A stretch of DNA of 47,937 nucleotides, from contig JAUXXX010000026.1 in the NCBI GenBank assembly GCA_030684695.1, positions 1 through 47,937 of the forward strand. The letters are read 5' to 3'. The translations under genes and the position numbers were made by a program. This DNA is from a bacterium (lineage in GTDB: Bacteria; Bacillota_I; Bacilli_A; Izemoplasmatales; Hujiaoplasmataceae). Positions 1-8,560 of the stretch are shown in pieces. The notes beneath the pieces were generated by a model. It saw only the letters and a program-made list of their open reading frames with translations. It searched no databases and was not told where the DNA came from. Position 1 is the stretch's first letter; every line of letters begins with the position of its first letter.

Positions 1-2
1 CT

Positions 3-152
3 GGCAAGCATGATCATCACACGTGCCATACTTTTTTAGATGACATCGTTGGGGCAATTGCTGCAGCAGCATCCACGCGTGTCGCACAAATAGAAAACGA
101 AAATGAAGCAAGAAAAGACCCACGGGTGTTTGAAGAACCTAAATTATTCTAA
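3..152 (+). CDS. C-terminal end of an unidentified protein (truncated by window edge)
   Basis: An open frame enters from the window edge and stops at TAA 150-152. The visible 49 residues begin GKHDHHTCHTFLDD, then an alanine-rich stretch (GAIAAAAS) and an acidic/charged tail ending in EEPKLF. The His/Cys/Asp cluster could be metal-binding, but I do not recognise the family from so short a tail. The next gene begins 33 bases later with a strong ribosome site and no visible promoter or terminator between, so the two are probably co-transcribed. Confidence 0.6.
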   Translation, partial: GKHDHHTCHTFLDDIVGAIAAAASTRVAQIENENEARKDPRVFEEPKLF

Positions 153-185
153 GGAATAAACCAAAGATAGAAGGGAGGTGTTTTC

Positions 186-1778
186 ATGGACAACAGAGAA
201 AAAACATTAGATGAGTTTTTTAGAAAAAATGATCATAATCAACGTACGAAAAAAACAACCAAAGAAGAACCCAAAAAGATTGATCAATACTTTGAAACTG
301 TTGTACAAACAAAAGCACCGAAACGAAGATCCCTTCTTGACAAAATCGTCCATTTTTTTCGAATCACTTCCTTTAAAAATCGTTTTGATGAAAAAAAGGT
401 CTCTGTCAATCGAAAACAGCTTGTCGTTGAAGGAAAGAGTAAACTTTCCATTTGGTGGCAAACCATATCCAATCAATTCGTCAACTGGTTTAGTTTTGAA
501 GCTGGAGTTGACATCTTGGATGAAACTCAAGTTTTGTACCGCAAGAATCTGGTAATTAAAAACATTATTTGGATTACCAATATCATATTCTTACTATTTA
601 CCGCCATTACTTCAGAAGCCATTACCCCGGCAACGAACTTAATCGTCATCGGAGCCATCTTTTTAATCATGTTTTTTACCAACCGTTCTACAAAAAGAAT
701 CATTTATGAAACACCAACGACACTTGCTAGACAACAAATGGGCGAGTATATCTCCGGGGTCTACATTTTAATGATGGCCATCACTGTTTATATCAAGATT
801 CGGGTAACCCTTGGTAGCGTGGAAGCAGAAGGATATTTTTCAATTACACAAGCAGCTTACTCCTTGATTTATTTTGCTTTGGTTGTGATTGCGTTATATC
901 AGGATTCCAAACTTTTGAAAACCATTTTCAAGGTTACCATTATTGCGATGACGATCATTCATTTCACTGTGTTGTATCAAGTATACAACTTCGCTTCGGA
1001 TATTATGGTGTTATGGAATTATCTCAAAGGACCCATTTTAGCAGATATCGTATTACGTACGCTCGTCTTGGCAGTATTTATGATAGCACTTTATTCAACC
1101 GCTAAAATTTCTGAAGATATGAATTACAAACGCAAAGAAGAATTGATCAAACGAAGAGCCATGGAAAAAGATTTTAAAGGCGTGGTTTCGGATGTATTTG
1201 ATGTCATTGGCGTATACAAACGGCATGGAGAACCAGAACAAGCCTTGCAGGAAGGTAAATCTGCGGTTCGGATTGCCGATGTGGCGAGTCGACTGGGGAA
1301 TTATTTAGGATTTTCGCCAAAACTATGTAAAGAAATTTTTGATTTTTCGAAAATTCATATCGATAAAGAAAAGATTCTTGATATTAGTGAGTACGAAGAC
1401 AAAGATGTATTAGATGAAGATGATTTTAAGCAAATTCGAGAGAAAACCATTATTGGGTCTGTCATCATTAAACGTCTTCAACTCGACCAAAAAGCAGAAG
1501 ATATCGTACGTGCTCATTTTGAAAAAACAGCAAATACGGAATTTATCAAAGAAATGAATGCCATTCAAAACAATCGCGAATCCCAAGTCATTTTGTTGGC
1601 TCATTTATATGAGATTTTACGTCAAGATCGAAATTACAAACGAGCATTAAAACATTCACGAGCAATCGATTTATTGCAACTGGAGTTTTATCCGTATTTC
1701 GATGCACAAATACTCGATCGATTCGTGAAATATGGCGATGATTTCGAAGCGCTTTATTATAAGATTAGCCAACGATAG
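186..1778 (+). CDS. Six-helix membrane protein with degenerate HD-GYP-like cytoplasmic domain
   Basis: 530 residues, preceded by GAAGGGAGGTG. Residues 1-110 are hydrophilic and highly charged. About six hydrophobic segments follow (roughly 125-145, 150-168, 190-207, 222-241, 247-268, 283-304), then a soluble tail of about 200 residues. The tail has the helical rhythm of HD-GYP phosphodiesterase domains: a segment like [17 protein letters not shown] where active enzymes carry HxxRVA, and GSVIIKRL...IVRAHFEK where active enzymes have GA.IL......HHE. The canonical HD dyad and most metal-binding histidines are not seen, so it may be a ligand-binding or regulatory relic rather than a nuclease. The family assignment is by pattern only. 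It lies directly before metK, with 11 bases between its stop and my preferred metK start, suggesting one transcript. Confidence 0.6.
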   Translation: MDNREKTLDEFFRKNDHNQRTKKTTKEEPKKIDQYFETVVQTKAPKRRSLLDKIVHFFRITSFKNRFDEKKVSVNRKQLVVEGKSKLSIWWQTISNQFVNWFSFEAGVDILDETQVLYRKNLVIKNIIWITNIIFLLFTAITSEAITPATNLIVIGAIFLIMFFTNRSTKRIIYETPTTLARQQMGEYISGVYILMMAITVYIKIRVTLGSVEAEGYFSITQAAYSLIYFALVVIALYQDSKLLKTIFKVTIIAMTIIHFTVLYQVYNFASDIMVLWNYLKGPILADIVLRTLVLAVFMIALYSTAKISEDMNYKRKEELIKRRAMEKDFKGVVSDVFDVIGVYKRHGEPEQALQEGKSAVRIADVASRLGNYLGFSPKLCKEIFDFSKIHIDKEKILDISEYEDKDVLDEDDFKQIREKTIIGSVIIKRLQLDQKAEDIVRAHFEKTANTEFIKEMNAIQNNRESQVILLAHLYEILRQDRNYKRALKHSRAIDLLQLEFYPYFDAQILDRFVKYGDDFEALYYKISQR

Positions 1779-1789
1779 GAGACATGACT

Positions 1790-2944
1790 ATGTATAAATT
1801 CTTTACGTCCGAATCGGTAACCGAAGGACATCCCGATAAAATATGTGATCAAATTAGCGATTCCATTTTGGACGCTATATTGACTGATGATCCCAATGCG
1901 CGTGTTGCTTGTGAAACACTTGTTTCAACGGGTCTTGTATTGGTTGCTGGAGAAATCACGACCACGACTTATGTAGATATCCAAAAAATTGTACGCGACA
2001 CCGTAAAAGAAATTGGTTATGATCGCGGGAAATATGGCTTCGATGCAGACAATTTAGCTGTATTGGTTACCATCAACTCCCAATCACCAGACATCGCTCA
2101 AGGGGTAGATGAAACCATTGACCACGAACAAGGTGCAGGTGACCAAGGAATGATGTTTGGCTATGCCACCAATGAAACTCCTGAGTACATGCCAATATGC
2201 ATTGTATTAGCCCACCATTTAGCTCGTCGTTTGGCTCACGTTCGTAAGGAAGGAATCATTACTTACCTTCGACCAGATGGCAAAACTCAAGTGACAGGTC
2301 AGTTTGATGAGCAAGGAAAACTTATCCGAGTGGACAAGGTTTTAGTTTCTTCTCAACATTCTCCTCAAACAACACAAGAACAAATCCGCAAAGATATTAT
2401 TGAGCATGTAATCAAAGTGGTGATTCCACCACACTTCATCGATGATTCAACGGAAATCTTAGTCAATCCCACCGGACGATTTGTCATTGGTGGTCCCCAA
2501 GGAGATTCAGGATTAACAGGTCGCAAGATTATAGTGGATACATATGGAGGAATGGCGCATCATGGAGGTGGAGCGTTTTCAGGAAAAGACCCTTCTAAGG
2601 TCGATCGTTCCGCTGCGTACGCTGCCCGATGGGTTGCTAAAAACTTAGTCGCTGCAGGAATTGCATCACGTTTAGAAATTCAAATTTCTTATGCCATTGG
2701 AGTAGCAAAACCCACGTCCATTGGTGTAGAAGCATTTGGAACTTCGACACTTTCCAACGATGAAATCATCAATATCATCAATAAACATTTCGACTTACGT
2801 CCAAGAGCCATCATCGAGTCCTTACAATTAAAGTCGCCGATTTATCGACAAACTGCAGCTTATGGACACTTTGGTAGGCTTGACCTTGATTTGCCATGGG
2901 AGCGCCTTGACAAAGTCGACCTCCTAAAGCAATATCTGAAGTAA
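1790..2944 (+). CDS. metK: S-adenosylmethionine synthetase
   Basis: Makes S-adenosylmethionine from methionine and ATP in the cytoplasm; it supplies the methyltransferases and radical-SAM enzymes encoded nearby. Family signatures are clear: [17 protein letters not shown] at the N terminus, [12 protein letters not shown] in the middle, and the phosphate-binding [25 protein letters not shown] near residue 260. At about 384 residues it is full length. Two in-frame ATGs compete, at 1784 and 1790. AGGAG at 1777-1781 lies only 2 bases from the first but 8 from the second, so I prefer 1790. That AGGAG overlaps the stop codon of the upstream membrane protein, suggesting translational coupling. I see no SAM or T-box riboswitch upstream. 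Confidence 0.97.
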   Translation: MYKFFTSESVTEGHPDKICDQISDSILDAILTDDPNARVACETLVSTGLVLVAGEITTTTYVDIQKIVRDTVKEIGYDRGKYGFDADNLAVLVTINSQSPDIAQGVDETIDHEQGAGDQGMMFGYATNETPEYMPICIVLAHHLARRLAHVRKEGIITYLRPDGKTQVTGQFDEQGKLIRVDKVLVSSQHSPQTTQEQIRKDIIEHVIKVVIPPHFIDDSTEILVNPTGRFVIGGPQGDSGLTGRKIIVDTYGGMAHHGGGAFSGKDPSKVDRSAAYAARWVAKNLVAAGIASRLEIQISYAIGVAKPTSIGVEAFGTSTLSNDEIINIINKHFDLRPRAIIESLQLKSPIYRQTAAYGHFGRLDLDLPWERLDKVDLLKQYLK

Positions 2945-2953
2945 GGTGATGAT

Positions 2954-3430
2954 ATGATATTAGCTACTACCTTAGAAATCATTCTCGAAATCACTTTGTT
3001 ACTCATTGTACTATCATTGCTGGCCGGAATTGCCTCGGTATTCGTAGTTCGAAACCTTAGAAAAACGTATAAAGAATTGTTTCGTTCACAATCAAAGTTT
3101 GATATTGAACTTCGTAAAGCTGCGAATTTATTGTCAAAAGTAGTCAAATCAGAAGAACTGAAATCATTTCAAAATCGAGTGATTAAAGAACTTCCTTATG
3201 TGGTGAAGAAACATCTACTTGATATCGTTGACGAAGCATTTACGGAATTAGATTTAACCAATGAACTGTATTCGTATTTGGTGGAAACGTATGAGAACCT
3301 ACAAGAAAGTCGTCGAGTTTTGGATGCTAAGATTTTGCTTTTCAATCAAAAGATTTCCTTTTTTCCATTCAGTTTGTACGCAAAGATTATGAAGTTTAAG
3401 AAGCATAAATATTATACTAATAAAATATAA
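2954..3430 (+). CDS. LemA-like membrane-anchored protein
   Basis: 158 residues with one N-terminal membrane helix (about 8-32) followed by a helical, charged cytosolic or surface domain. The C-terminal third matches the LemA pattern: ETYENLQESRRVLDAKI, then a helix ILLFNQKISFFPFSLYAKIMKF, equivalent to the LemA block where a helix ending in YN is followed by FP....A..F. The N-terminal half is more divergent than classical LemA. The function of LemA proteins is not settled. The gene follows metK by 9 bases with GGTGATG as ribosome site and ends in a shared terminator. It is the last gene of the metK transcript. Confidence 0.55.
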   Translation: MILATTLEIILEITLLLIVLSLLAGIASVFVVRNLRKTYKELFRSQSKFDIELRKAANLLSKVVKSEELKSFQNRVIKELPYVVKKHLLDIVDEAFTELDLTNELYSYLVETYENLQESRRVLDAKILLFNQKISFFPFSLYAKIMKFKKHKYYTNKI

Positions 3431-3451
3431 AAAGGCCATTGGCCTTTTTTT
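3429..3451. terminator. Bidirectional intrinsic terminator
   Basis: AAAGGCC-ATT-GGCCTTT hairpin with an A-run on one side and a T-run on the other. It sits between the convergent LemA-like gene and mnmM, so it can end transcription from both strands. Confidence 0.85.
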
Positions 3452-3452
3452 A

Positions 3453-3989
3453 CTATAAAATCTTGGTTATTTGAAGGATAAATGGTGCTAATTCCTTATT
3501 CACTACACTAATCTTAATGACATCATACAATCTTCCATCTAGACGCTGACAGAAGCGAAGTACTTCGTTTGCTTCATCGTTGTTTTCCTTGGGATAGAGG
3601 GTAATAAAGATGTTTGAGCCGATGTTACAACGAGGCAATACTAGTTGGAGGGATAAAATTGTGGAATGAGCCGATGTGCGAATCGTTTTGTCTCCCCCCG
3701 GTAAATAACCTAGATTGTAAATGACAGTATCAATTTGAGGAAACTTTGAGTAATCAAACGTAGAATGATCTGCTAAGAGTAAGGTAACGTTATGGATATT
3801 GTGAATTTGCAATAACTCTTTGGTGGATTGAATGGCGAGTGGTTGAATATCCAAAGAGAGTACCTGGTGGTGTGTAGAGGCTAAGTACTTGGTATCTAGT
3901 CCCCTGCCTGCAGTCATATCAATGGCAAATGGGTAAGGGGTGGCCCGAAGGGAGGAGTATTGATGCACCAAATCTGTGAGTTTAATCAT
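3453..3989 (-). CDS. mnmM: tRNA wobble-uridine aminomethyl methyltransferase (MnmM/YtqB family)
   Basis: 178-residue Rossmann methyltransferase. SAM-binding motif I is AIDMTAGRGLDT (about residues 22-33), followed by the acidic loop LSLDIQ and the family hallmark YNLGYLPGGDK, which defines the YtqB/MnmM group. MnmM methylates aminomethyl-(2-thio)uridine at position 34 of tRNA to the methylaminomethyl form, replacing the methylase half of MnmC in Gram-positives (family knowledge). Ribosome site AAGGAGTG lies before the ATG. It overlaps the end of the upstream radical-SAM gene by 8 bases. That pairing is typical for this pathway and strengthens the call. Confidence 0.88.
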   Translation of the reverse strand: MIKLTDLVHQYSSLRATPYPFAIDMTAGRGLDTKYLASTHHQVLSLDIQPLAIQSTKELLQIHNIHNVTLLLADHSTFDYSKFPQIDTVIYNLGYLPGGDKTIRTSAHSTILSLQLVLPRCNIGSNIFITLYPKENNDEANEVLRFCQRLDGRLYDVIKISVVNKELAPFILQITKIL

Positions 3990-4914
3990 AATAATGCACT
4001 CCTTGATAATGACTTCTACTCCTTAAAAGTTTGTCAATTTCATTTTGAACTACAAATTTTTTGAGTGACCAAACAGGCTCAATCAACAATTCTTTGGGGG
4101 CATCTCCTGTGACTCTATATACAACGATATCTTTTCTTAATATAGCAATTTGACTGGCGACAATATCGGCATATTCAACAAGCGATAGTATAGGAAACGG
4201 GGTAGATAGGTAGTCTTGAGCCATCACGGTATGTTTCATGATATGTAACATATGTATTTTTACCCCATGAATGTCCAATGTGTTCAAATGCTGGATGGTG
4301 GCTAACATGTCGTCTTTTGATTCATAAGGAAGGCCATTGATGATGTGAGCAACTACATAGATTTTGGATCCCGACAAACGTTTGATTGCGTCATCAAAGC
4401 AATTTAGATCATGACCCCGGTTCAGCCAAGAAGCCGTTTTTTCATGAATCGTTTGAAGTCCTAGTTCTACAAATAAACTGGTTTTATACGATAGTTCTTT
4501 TAAGTAATCGACAATTTCTTCTCCTAAACAATCAGGTCTAGTTGCTATAGCAAGTCCAACAATGTCTGGTGATAAGGAGAGGGCAGATTCGAACAACTCT
4601 TTTAAAATAGGGAGTGGGGCATAGGTATTCGTATTAGCCTGGAAGTATGCAATGGCTTTTCCAGTGGGCCATTTTTGCTTCATTGTTTGAAAAATGTCAT
4701 TAAATTGTGTTTGTAAATCATCTTTTGGGTTTCCTGCAAAATCTCCTGATCCCGATTCAGAACAATACAAACATCCTTGTGTGGATAAAGTACCATCCTT
4801 ATTGGGACAAGTAAAGTTACCATTTAAAGATACTTTAAAGACTTTTTGACCGAAATGTTGTTGATAAAAATCATTCACGGTATAAAAAGGACGTTCTTTT
4901 CCTTGAAAGTTCAT
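3982..4914 (-). CDS. mnmL: Radical SAM protein, MnmL/YtqA (TIGR01212/YhcC) family
   Basis: 310 residues. Radical-SAM cysteines are C36, C48 and C51 (CPNKDG...GCLYC), the spaced C-x11-C-x2-C arrangement of the YhcC/YtqA family. It continues with FVELGLQTIHEKTASWLNRGH and HIINGLPYE, typical SAM-barrel segments. In Bacillus this family works with MnmM in making mnm5(s2)U34 in tRNA; that role is taken from family knowledge and the mnmM neighbour. The start is chosen by AAGGTGAT just upstream. The two-gene minus-strand operon faces a plus-strand membrane protein gene across a short promoter region. Confidence 0.85.
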   Translation of the reverse strand: MNFQGKERPFYTVNDFYQQHFGQKVFKVSLNGNFTCPNKDGTLSTQGCLYCSESGSGDFAGNPKDDLQTQFNDIFQTMKQKWPTGKAIAYFQANTNTYAPLPILKELFESALSLSPDIVGLAIATRPDCLGEEIVDYLKELSYKTSLFVELGLQTIHEKTASWLNRGHDLNCFDDAIKRLSGSKIYVVAHIINGLPYESKDDMLATIQHLNTLDIHGVKIHMLHIMKHTVMAQDYLSTPFPILSLVEYADIVASQIAILRKDIVVYRVTGDAPKELLIEPVWSLKKFVVQNEIDKLLRSRSHYQGVHYYD

Positions 4915-4957
4915 TGTATCACCTTGTATCCATTATAACATATTATGAGAAAGTCAT

Positions 4958-4986
4958 TTGGCTCAAATCAATGGGTATGGTATAAT
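4958..4986 (+). promoter_or_regulatory. Promoter of the membrane protein gene at 5003
   Basis: -35 TTGGCT at 4958-4963, 17-base spacer, -10 TATAAT at 4981-4986 with an extended TGG immediately before it. The -10 ends only 16 bases before the start codon, so the leader is very short. Confidence 0.75.
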
Positions 4987-5002
4987 AATACAAGGTGATT
5001 TT

Positions 5003-5806
5003 ATGTACAGTATAATTCATGACTCGATTATTCAACCCAAAAATATCTTATTGTATCGAAATAAATCAAGTTGGTTTACAACCTTCTATTTGCTGTTTCT
5101 CGTATTGCTTGTCAGTATAAGCACGTTTGTCTACGTATTTGGATATAATAGCAGCTCAGTGATGACTTCTGATGTAACCTCCTGTTCGTTTGTAAATGAT
5201 GAATTCTTCTGTACCACAGAAGGAATCCGTGAATTTAATCTATCTGGATATACCATATACATCTTCAATAAAGAGGAAACAATTCCTTCAAACATTCGAG
5301 ATAATGCACTCATATTCATGGGAAGTTCATTTACCGTTTACGCAGATCAAAAGATGCTTTTTAGTTTGCCAGTACCTACAAGATACATTCAAAGTGGATT
5401 TGACGCCTTCTTTGAGTTTTTTCATACCACTTTAAAAGTTGGGTTGATTATCAATTCCTTGATTTCCAATTTGTTCTTCTTGTTATTTGTCGTGTTTATA
5501 TCCACGTTTTCATTTATGAGAATTCGTCAGTTTATTCCCTATGGTAAAATATTCAAACTTGTGGTATTTGCGACAACACCATTGGCGTTCTTATTGGCCA
5601 TTTATCATTTGTTAGGACTTCCAGATTTGGTGTTCTTCTTGTTTATTCTAATCGGATATCGCTCGGTTTTTGTGTTACAACGAGAACTATTTTTCCAAAC
5701 TTCTGTTTATCTAGAAGGCCAAGCAATGAAAAAGGAAGAATCTCCATCGGTAAGTGAAACAGAGGATAAAGAAACAGAAGAAGACGCGGATATCGAAGAA
5801 GATTAA
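5003..5806 (+). CDS. Polytopic membrane protein, possibly DUF1189-like
   Basis: 267 residues from ATG 5003, chosen because AAGGTGATTTT lies directly upstream; the frame is open further 5' but that part is the promoter. There is one membrane helix near residues 21-46, a soluble extracellular section of about 90 residues containing two cysteines, then three hydrophobic segments in the second half. A very acidic tail ends ETEEDADIEED. The topology (helix, outside loop, helices, cytosolic tail) and the opening phrase PKNILLYRNKS recall DUF1189 membrane proteins, but I cannot confirm it. No function is inferred. It is monocistronic: a fresh promoter and T-box leader follow. Confidence 0.6.
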   Translation: MYSIIHDSIIQPKNILLYRNKSSWFTTFYLLFLVLLVSISTFVYVFGYNSSSVMTSDVTSCSFVNDEFFCTTEGIREFNLSGYTIYIFNKEETIPSNIRDNALIFMGSSFTVYADQKMLFSLPVPTRYIQSGFDAFFEFFHTTLKVGLIINSLISNLFFLLFVVFISTFSFMRIRQFIPYGKIFKLVVFATTPLAFLLAIYHLLGLPDLVFFLFILIGYRSVFVLQRELFFQTSVYLEGQAMKKEESPSVSETEDKETEEDADIEED

Positions 5807-5817
5807 CGATTTTTAAC

Positions 5818-5847
5818 TTGCATAGATAGTCATCATTGTGATATGAT
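5818..5847 (+). promoter_or_regulatory. Promoter of the T-box/leuS transcript
   Basis: -35 TTGCAT at 5818-5823 and -10 TATGAT at 5842-5847, 18-base spacer, with TG shortly before the -10. It is correctly placed just upstream of the T-box leader. Confidence 0.6.
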
Positions 5848-5854
5848 ATAACAA

Positions 5855-6073
5855 AAGCAACGAACCAAAAAAGTACGAAGAATCGACTAATAGAGACTCA
5901 GTGGTTGGTGAAAACTGAGGTCATGAATTCGGGCATCTCATTTGGGGAGCTGATGAGGCAACTGGTCTCATCCGATATATCTGCGTTAAAGATATCAAGT
6001 GCCAAACTTTTTGTTTGGAAACAAGGTGGTACCACGGTGCAAATCGTCCTTCTATAGAAGGGCGTTTTTTTTT
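5855..6073 (+). ncRNA. T-box riboswitch leader controlling leuS
   Basis: Classic tRNA-sensing leader. The near-invariant T-box bulge AAGGTGGTACCACGG is at 6023-6037, followed by the intrinsic terminator. The stem I region (about 5890-5965) contains the GGTGAAAACTGAGG element and a loop with CTC at 5937-5939 as the likely leucine specifier codon. Uncharged tRNA-Leu would stabilise the antiterminator and allow leuS expression; charged tRNA favours termination. The specifier assignment rests on position and on the downstream gene, not on a computed fold. Confidence 0.92.
6045..6073 (+). terminator. T-box regulated terminator
   Basis: CGTCCTTC-TATA-GAAGGGCG stem followed by nine Ts. Its left arm lies close after the T-box bulge, as needed for mutually exclusive antiterminator and terminator folds. 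Confidence 0.85.
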
Positions 6074-6092
6074 ATAAAAAAGGAGTGTTATA

Positions 6093-8513
6093 ATGAGTCA
6101 GTTTGTCCCTACGTTTCAACACGAAATCATTGAACCCAAATGGCAAAAACGGTGGTATGATTCCACTTTATTTCAGGCAGTTGATTTTAGCTCCAAACCG
6201 AAGTGGTATAATCTAGTGGAGTTTCCATATCCATCAGGAGCTGGTATGCATGTCGGTCATATCCGGGCGTATTCTTCGTTGGAAGTATTAAGTCGAAAAC
6301 GTCGGATGGAAGGATATAATGTACTATTTCCCATTGGATTTGACGCCTTTGGACTTCCAACTGAAAATTATGCGATTCAATCAAAAATCCATCCTCGAGT
6401 AATCACAGATCGAAATATTGAAACCTTTACGAAGCAGTTACAGGCTGTTGGTTTTTCCTTTGATTTTAAACGGGTAGTGGATACCACAGATCCAGAGTAT
6501 TACAAATATACCCAATGGATTTTTTTACAGCTATTTAAAGCAGGGTTGGTATACCGAAACAAAACTTATGTCAACTTCTGTCCACACGATTTGGTCGTAT
6601 TGTCCAATGAAGAATCCCAAGGTGGAGTGTGTGATCGGTGTGGAACCGAAGTTGTTCAAATGGAAAAAGATGTGTGGTTCTTAAAAATAACAGCTTACGC
6701 AGATAAACTACTTCAAGGACTACAAGTGCTTGATGCCAGTTCGCGCATCAAAATCGAACAAGAAAAATGGATAGGCAAGTCGGAAGGTGCATCGATTCAC
6801 TTTCCTCTTTTTGGACTACCTTCCTCACTAGAAGTCTTTACCACCAGACCGGATACCATCTTTGGAGCGACATTTATGGTCATCAGTCCAGAACACCCCA
6901 TCATCAGTTCGTATGAATCGAGAATTCAAAATATGGATGAAGTTCGAAACTATCAAGAAAGTGCCAAGAAAAAGACAGAATTCGAACGGACTCAAATGAA
7001 CAAAGAAAAGACAGGTGTCTTGCTTCAAGGCTTGCAAGCCTTGAATCCAGCAACCAACCAACCCATTCCGATTTTTATTGCGGATTACGTAACCATTTCC
7101 TATGGGACAGGAGCCATCATGGCGGTTCCAGGACATGATGACCGCGACTATGCGTTTGCGTCCGTATATCAATTGCCAATCATCGAAGTCATACTTGGTG
7201 GCGATATTTCCAAAGAGGCTTATACATCTACTGATTCCGGGATACTAGTCAATTCAGGGTTTTTAAATGGGCTCTGTGTGGAAGAAGCAAAAATCAAGAT
7301 TACGGAGTACTTAGAAAAGAACAACTTGGGACACGCCACAAAACAATTTAAAATGAAAGATTGGGCGTTTAATCGACAACGCTATTGGGGAGAACCCATT
7401 CCGTTGATTCATTGTCCCACTTGTGGAGTAGTCCCTGTTCCAGAAGATCAATTACCAGTTCGTTTACCGATGGTAGAAGCATTTCAACCTACAGATACTG
7501 GAGAGTCTCCACTAGCTAATATTGACTCGTTTGTAAACTGTACATGTCCAACATGCAATGGTCCTGCAAAACGTGAAACAGATACCATGCCACAATGGGC
7601 AGGTTCTTCGTGGTATTATCTGCGGTATATGGATCCTTTCAATAAGACAGAATTTGCATCCAAAGAGTTACTTCGATATTGGGGTCAAATTGATTGGTAC
7701 AATGGGGGAATGGAACACGTTACAAGGCATTTAATCTACTCTAGATTTTGGAATCAATTCCTTTATGATCAAGGTCATGTTCCTTTCAATGAACCTTATT
7801 TGAAACGAACAGCTCAAGGATTAATTCTTGGAAGCGACGGCGAGAAAATGTCGAAATCTCGGGGAAATGTTGTAAACCCAATGGAGATTGTTAGCGAGTT
7901 TGGCGCGGATACTCTGAGGATGTTTATTTTATTCATTGGAGATTATGAAATGCCAACTCCATGGAACGAAACCGGTGCAAAAGGCTGTCGAAGATTCTTA
8001 GATAAAGTTTGGCGTTTACAAGAAAAAATCGTCGATTCTGTAGAATATTCTCAAAAATCAATTTCATTGATGCATAAAACAATTAAAACGGTAAGTGAAG
8101 ACTACGAGGCAATGAAGTTCAATACCGCCATTGCAAAAATGATGATTTTAGTAAATGAGTTGACATCACTTGAATCTGTTACCACAGCAGACATGTCTTC
8201 TCTTCTGAAACTACTATATCCAGTTGCACCGCACATTTGTGAAGAAATTTGGGAGCGTTTGGGTCACCAACACTTTTTACAAGAGGCAACTTGGCCAAAC
8301 TATGACGAACAATATTTGGTGGAGCATTCGCTTGAAATCGTTGTAAACATCAACGGAAAGATTCGGGAACGATTTTCAGCGCCAGCAACAACTAAACCAA
8401 GCGAACTCGAAAAGATGGCGTTTGAATGTCCAAGAATCATCGAACTACTAGCGGGTCAAACAGTGAAGAAAGTCATTGTCGTACCTGGAAAACTTGTGAA
8501 TATTGTCATTTAA
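6093..8513 (+). CDS. leuS: Leucyl-tRNA synthetase
   Basis: 806 residues, full length for a bacterial LeuRS. The HIGH motif appears as HVGH at residues 53-56 within PYPSGAGMHVGH, and KMSKS is exact at 585-589 (EKMSKSRGN). Zinc-binding cysteine pairs occur around FCPHD...CDRCG and CPTCG...CPTCNG. The editing domain includes the TTRPDT stretch and GTGAIMAVPGHDDRD. It charges tRNA-Leu in the cytoplasm. AAAAGGAGTG precedes the ATG. Regulation is by the upstream T-box leader, and an intrinsic terminator follows at once. Confidence 0.98.
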   Translation: MSQFVPTFQHEIIEPKWQKRWYDSTLFQAVDFSSKPKWYNLVEFPYPSGAGMHVGHIRAYSSLEVLSRKRRMEGYNVLFPIGFDAFGLPTENYAIQSKIHPRVITDRNIETFTKQLQAVGFSFDFKRVVDTTDPEYYKYTQWIFLQLFKAGLVYRNKTYVNFCPHDLVVLSNEESQGGVCDRCGTEVVQMEKDVWFLKITAYADKLLQGLQVLDASSRIKIEQEKWIGKSEGASIHFPLFGLPSSLEVFTTRPDTIFGATFMVISPEHPIISSYESRIQNMDEVRNYQESAKKKTEFERTQMNKEKTGVLLQGLQALNPATNQPIPIFIADYVTISYGTGAIMAVPGHDDRDYAFASVYQLPIIEVILGGDISKEAYTSTDSGILVNSGFLNGLCVEEAKIKITEYLEKNNLGHATKQFKMKDWAFNRQRYWGEPIPLIHCPTCGVVPVPEDQLPVRLPMVEAFQPTDTGESPLANIDSFVNCTCPTCNGPAKRETDTMPQWAGSSWYYLRYMDPFNKTEFASKELLRYWGQIDWYNGGMEHVTRHLIYSRFWNQFLYDQGHVPFNEPYLKRTAQGLILGSDGEKMSKSRGNVVNPMEIVSEFGADTLRMFILFIGDYEMPTPWNETGAKGCRRFLDKVWRLQEKIVDSVEYSQKSISLMHKTIKTVSEDYEAMKFNTAIAKMMILVNELTSLESVTTADMSSLLKLLYPVAPHICEEIWERLGHQHFLQEATWPNYDEQYLVEHSLEIVVNINGKIRERFSAPATTKPSELEKMAFECPRIIELLAGQTVKKVIVVPGKLVNIVI

Positions 8514-8519
8514 AGAATT

Positions 8520-8558
8520 CCACCCCTTCATGCGTAAGTTATATGGGGGTGGTTTTTT
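8520..8558 (+). terminator. leuS terminator overlapping the comFA ribosome site
   Basis: CCACCCC at 8520-8526 pairs with GGGGTGG within 8545-8552, followed by six Ts. The right arm of the stem is also the only purine-rich ribosome-site-like sequence before the comFA ATG at 8561. Confidence 0.75.
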
Positions 8559-8560
8559 AT

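Noticed and set aside
1700-1790. SAM or T-box riboswitch before metK
   Set aside because: metK follows the previous gene by only 5-11 bases; there is no room for a leader.
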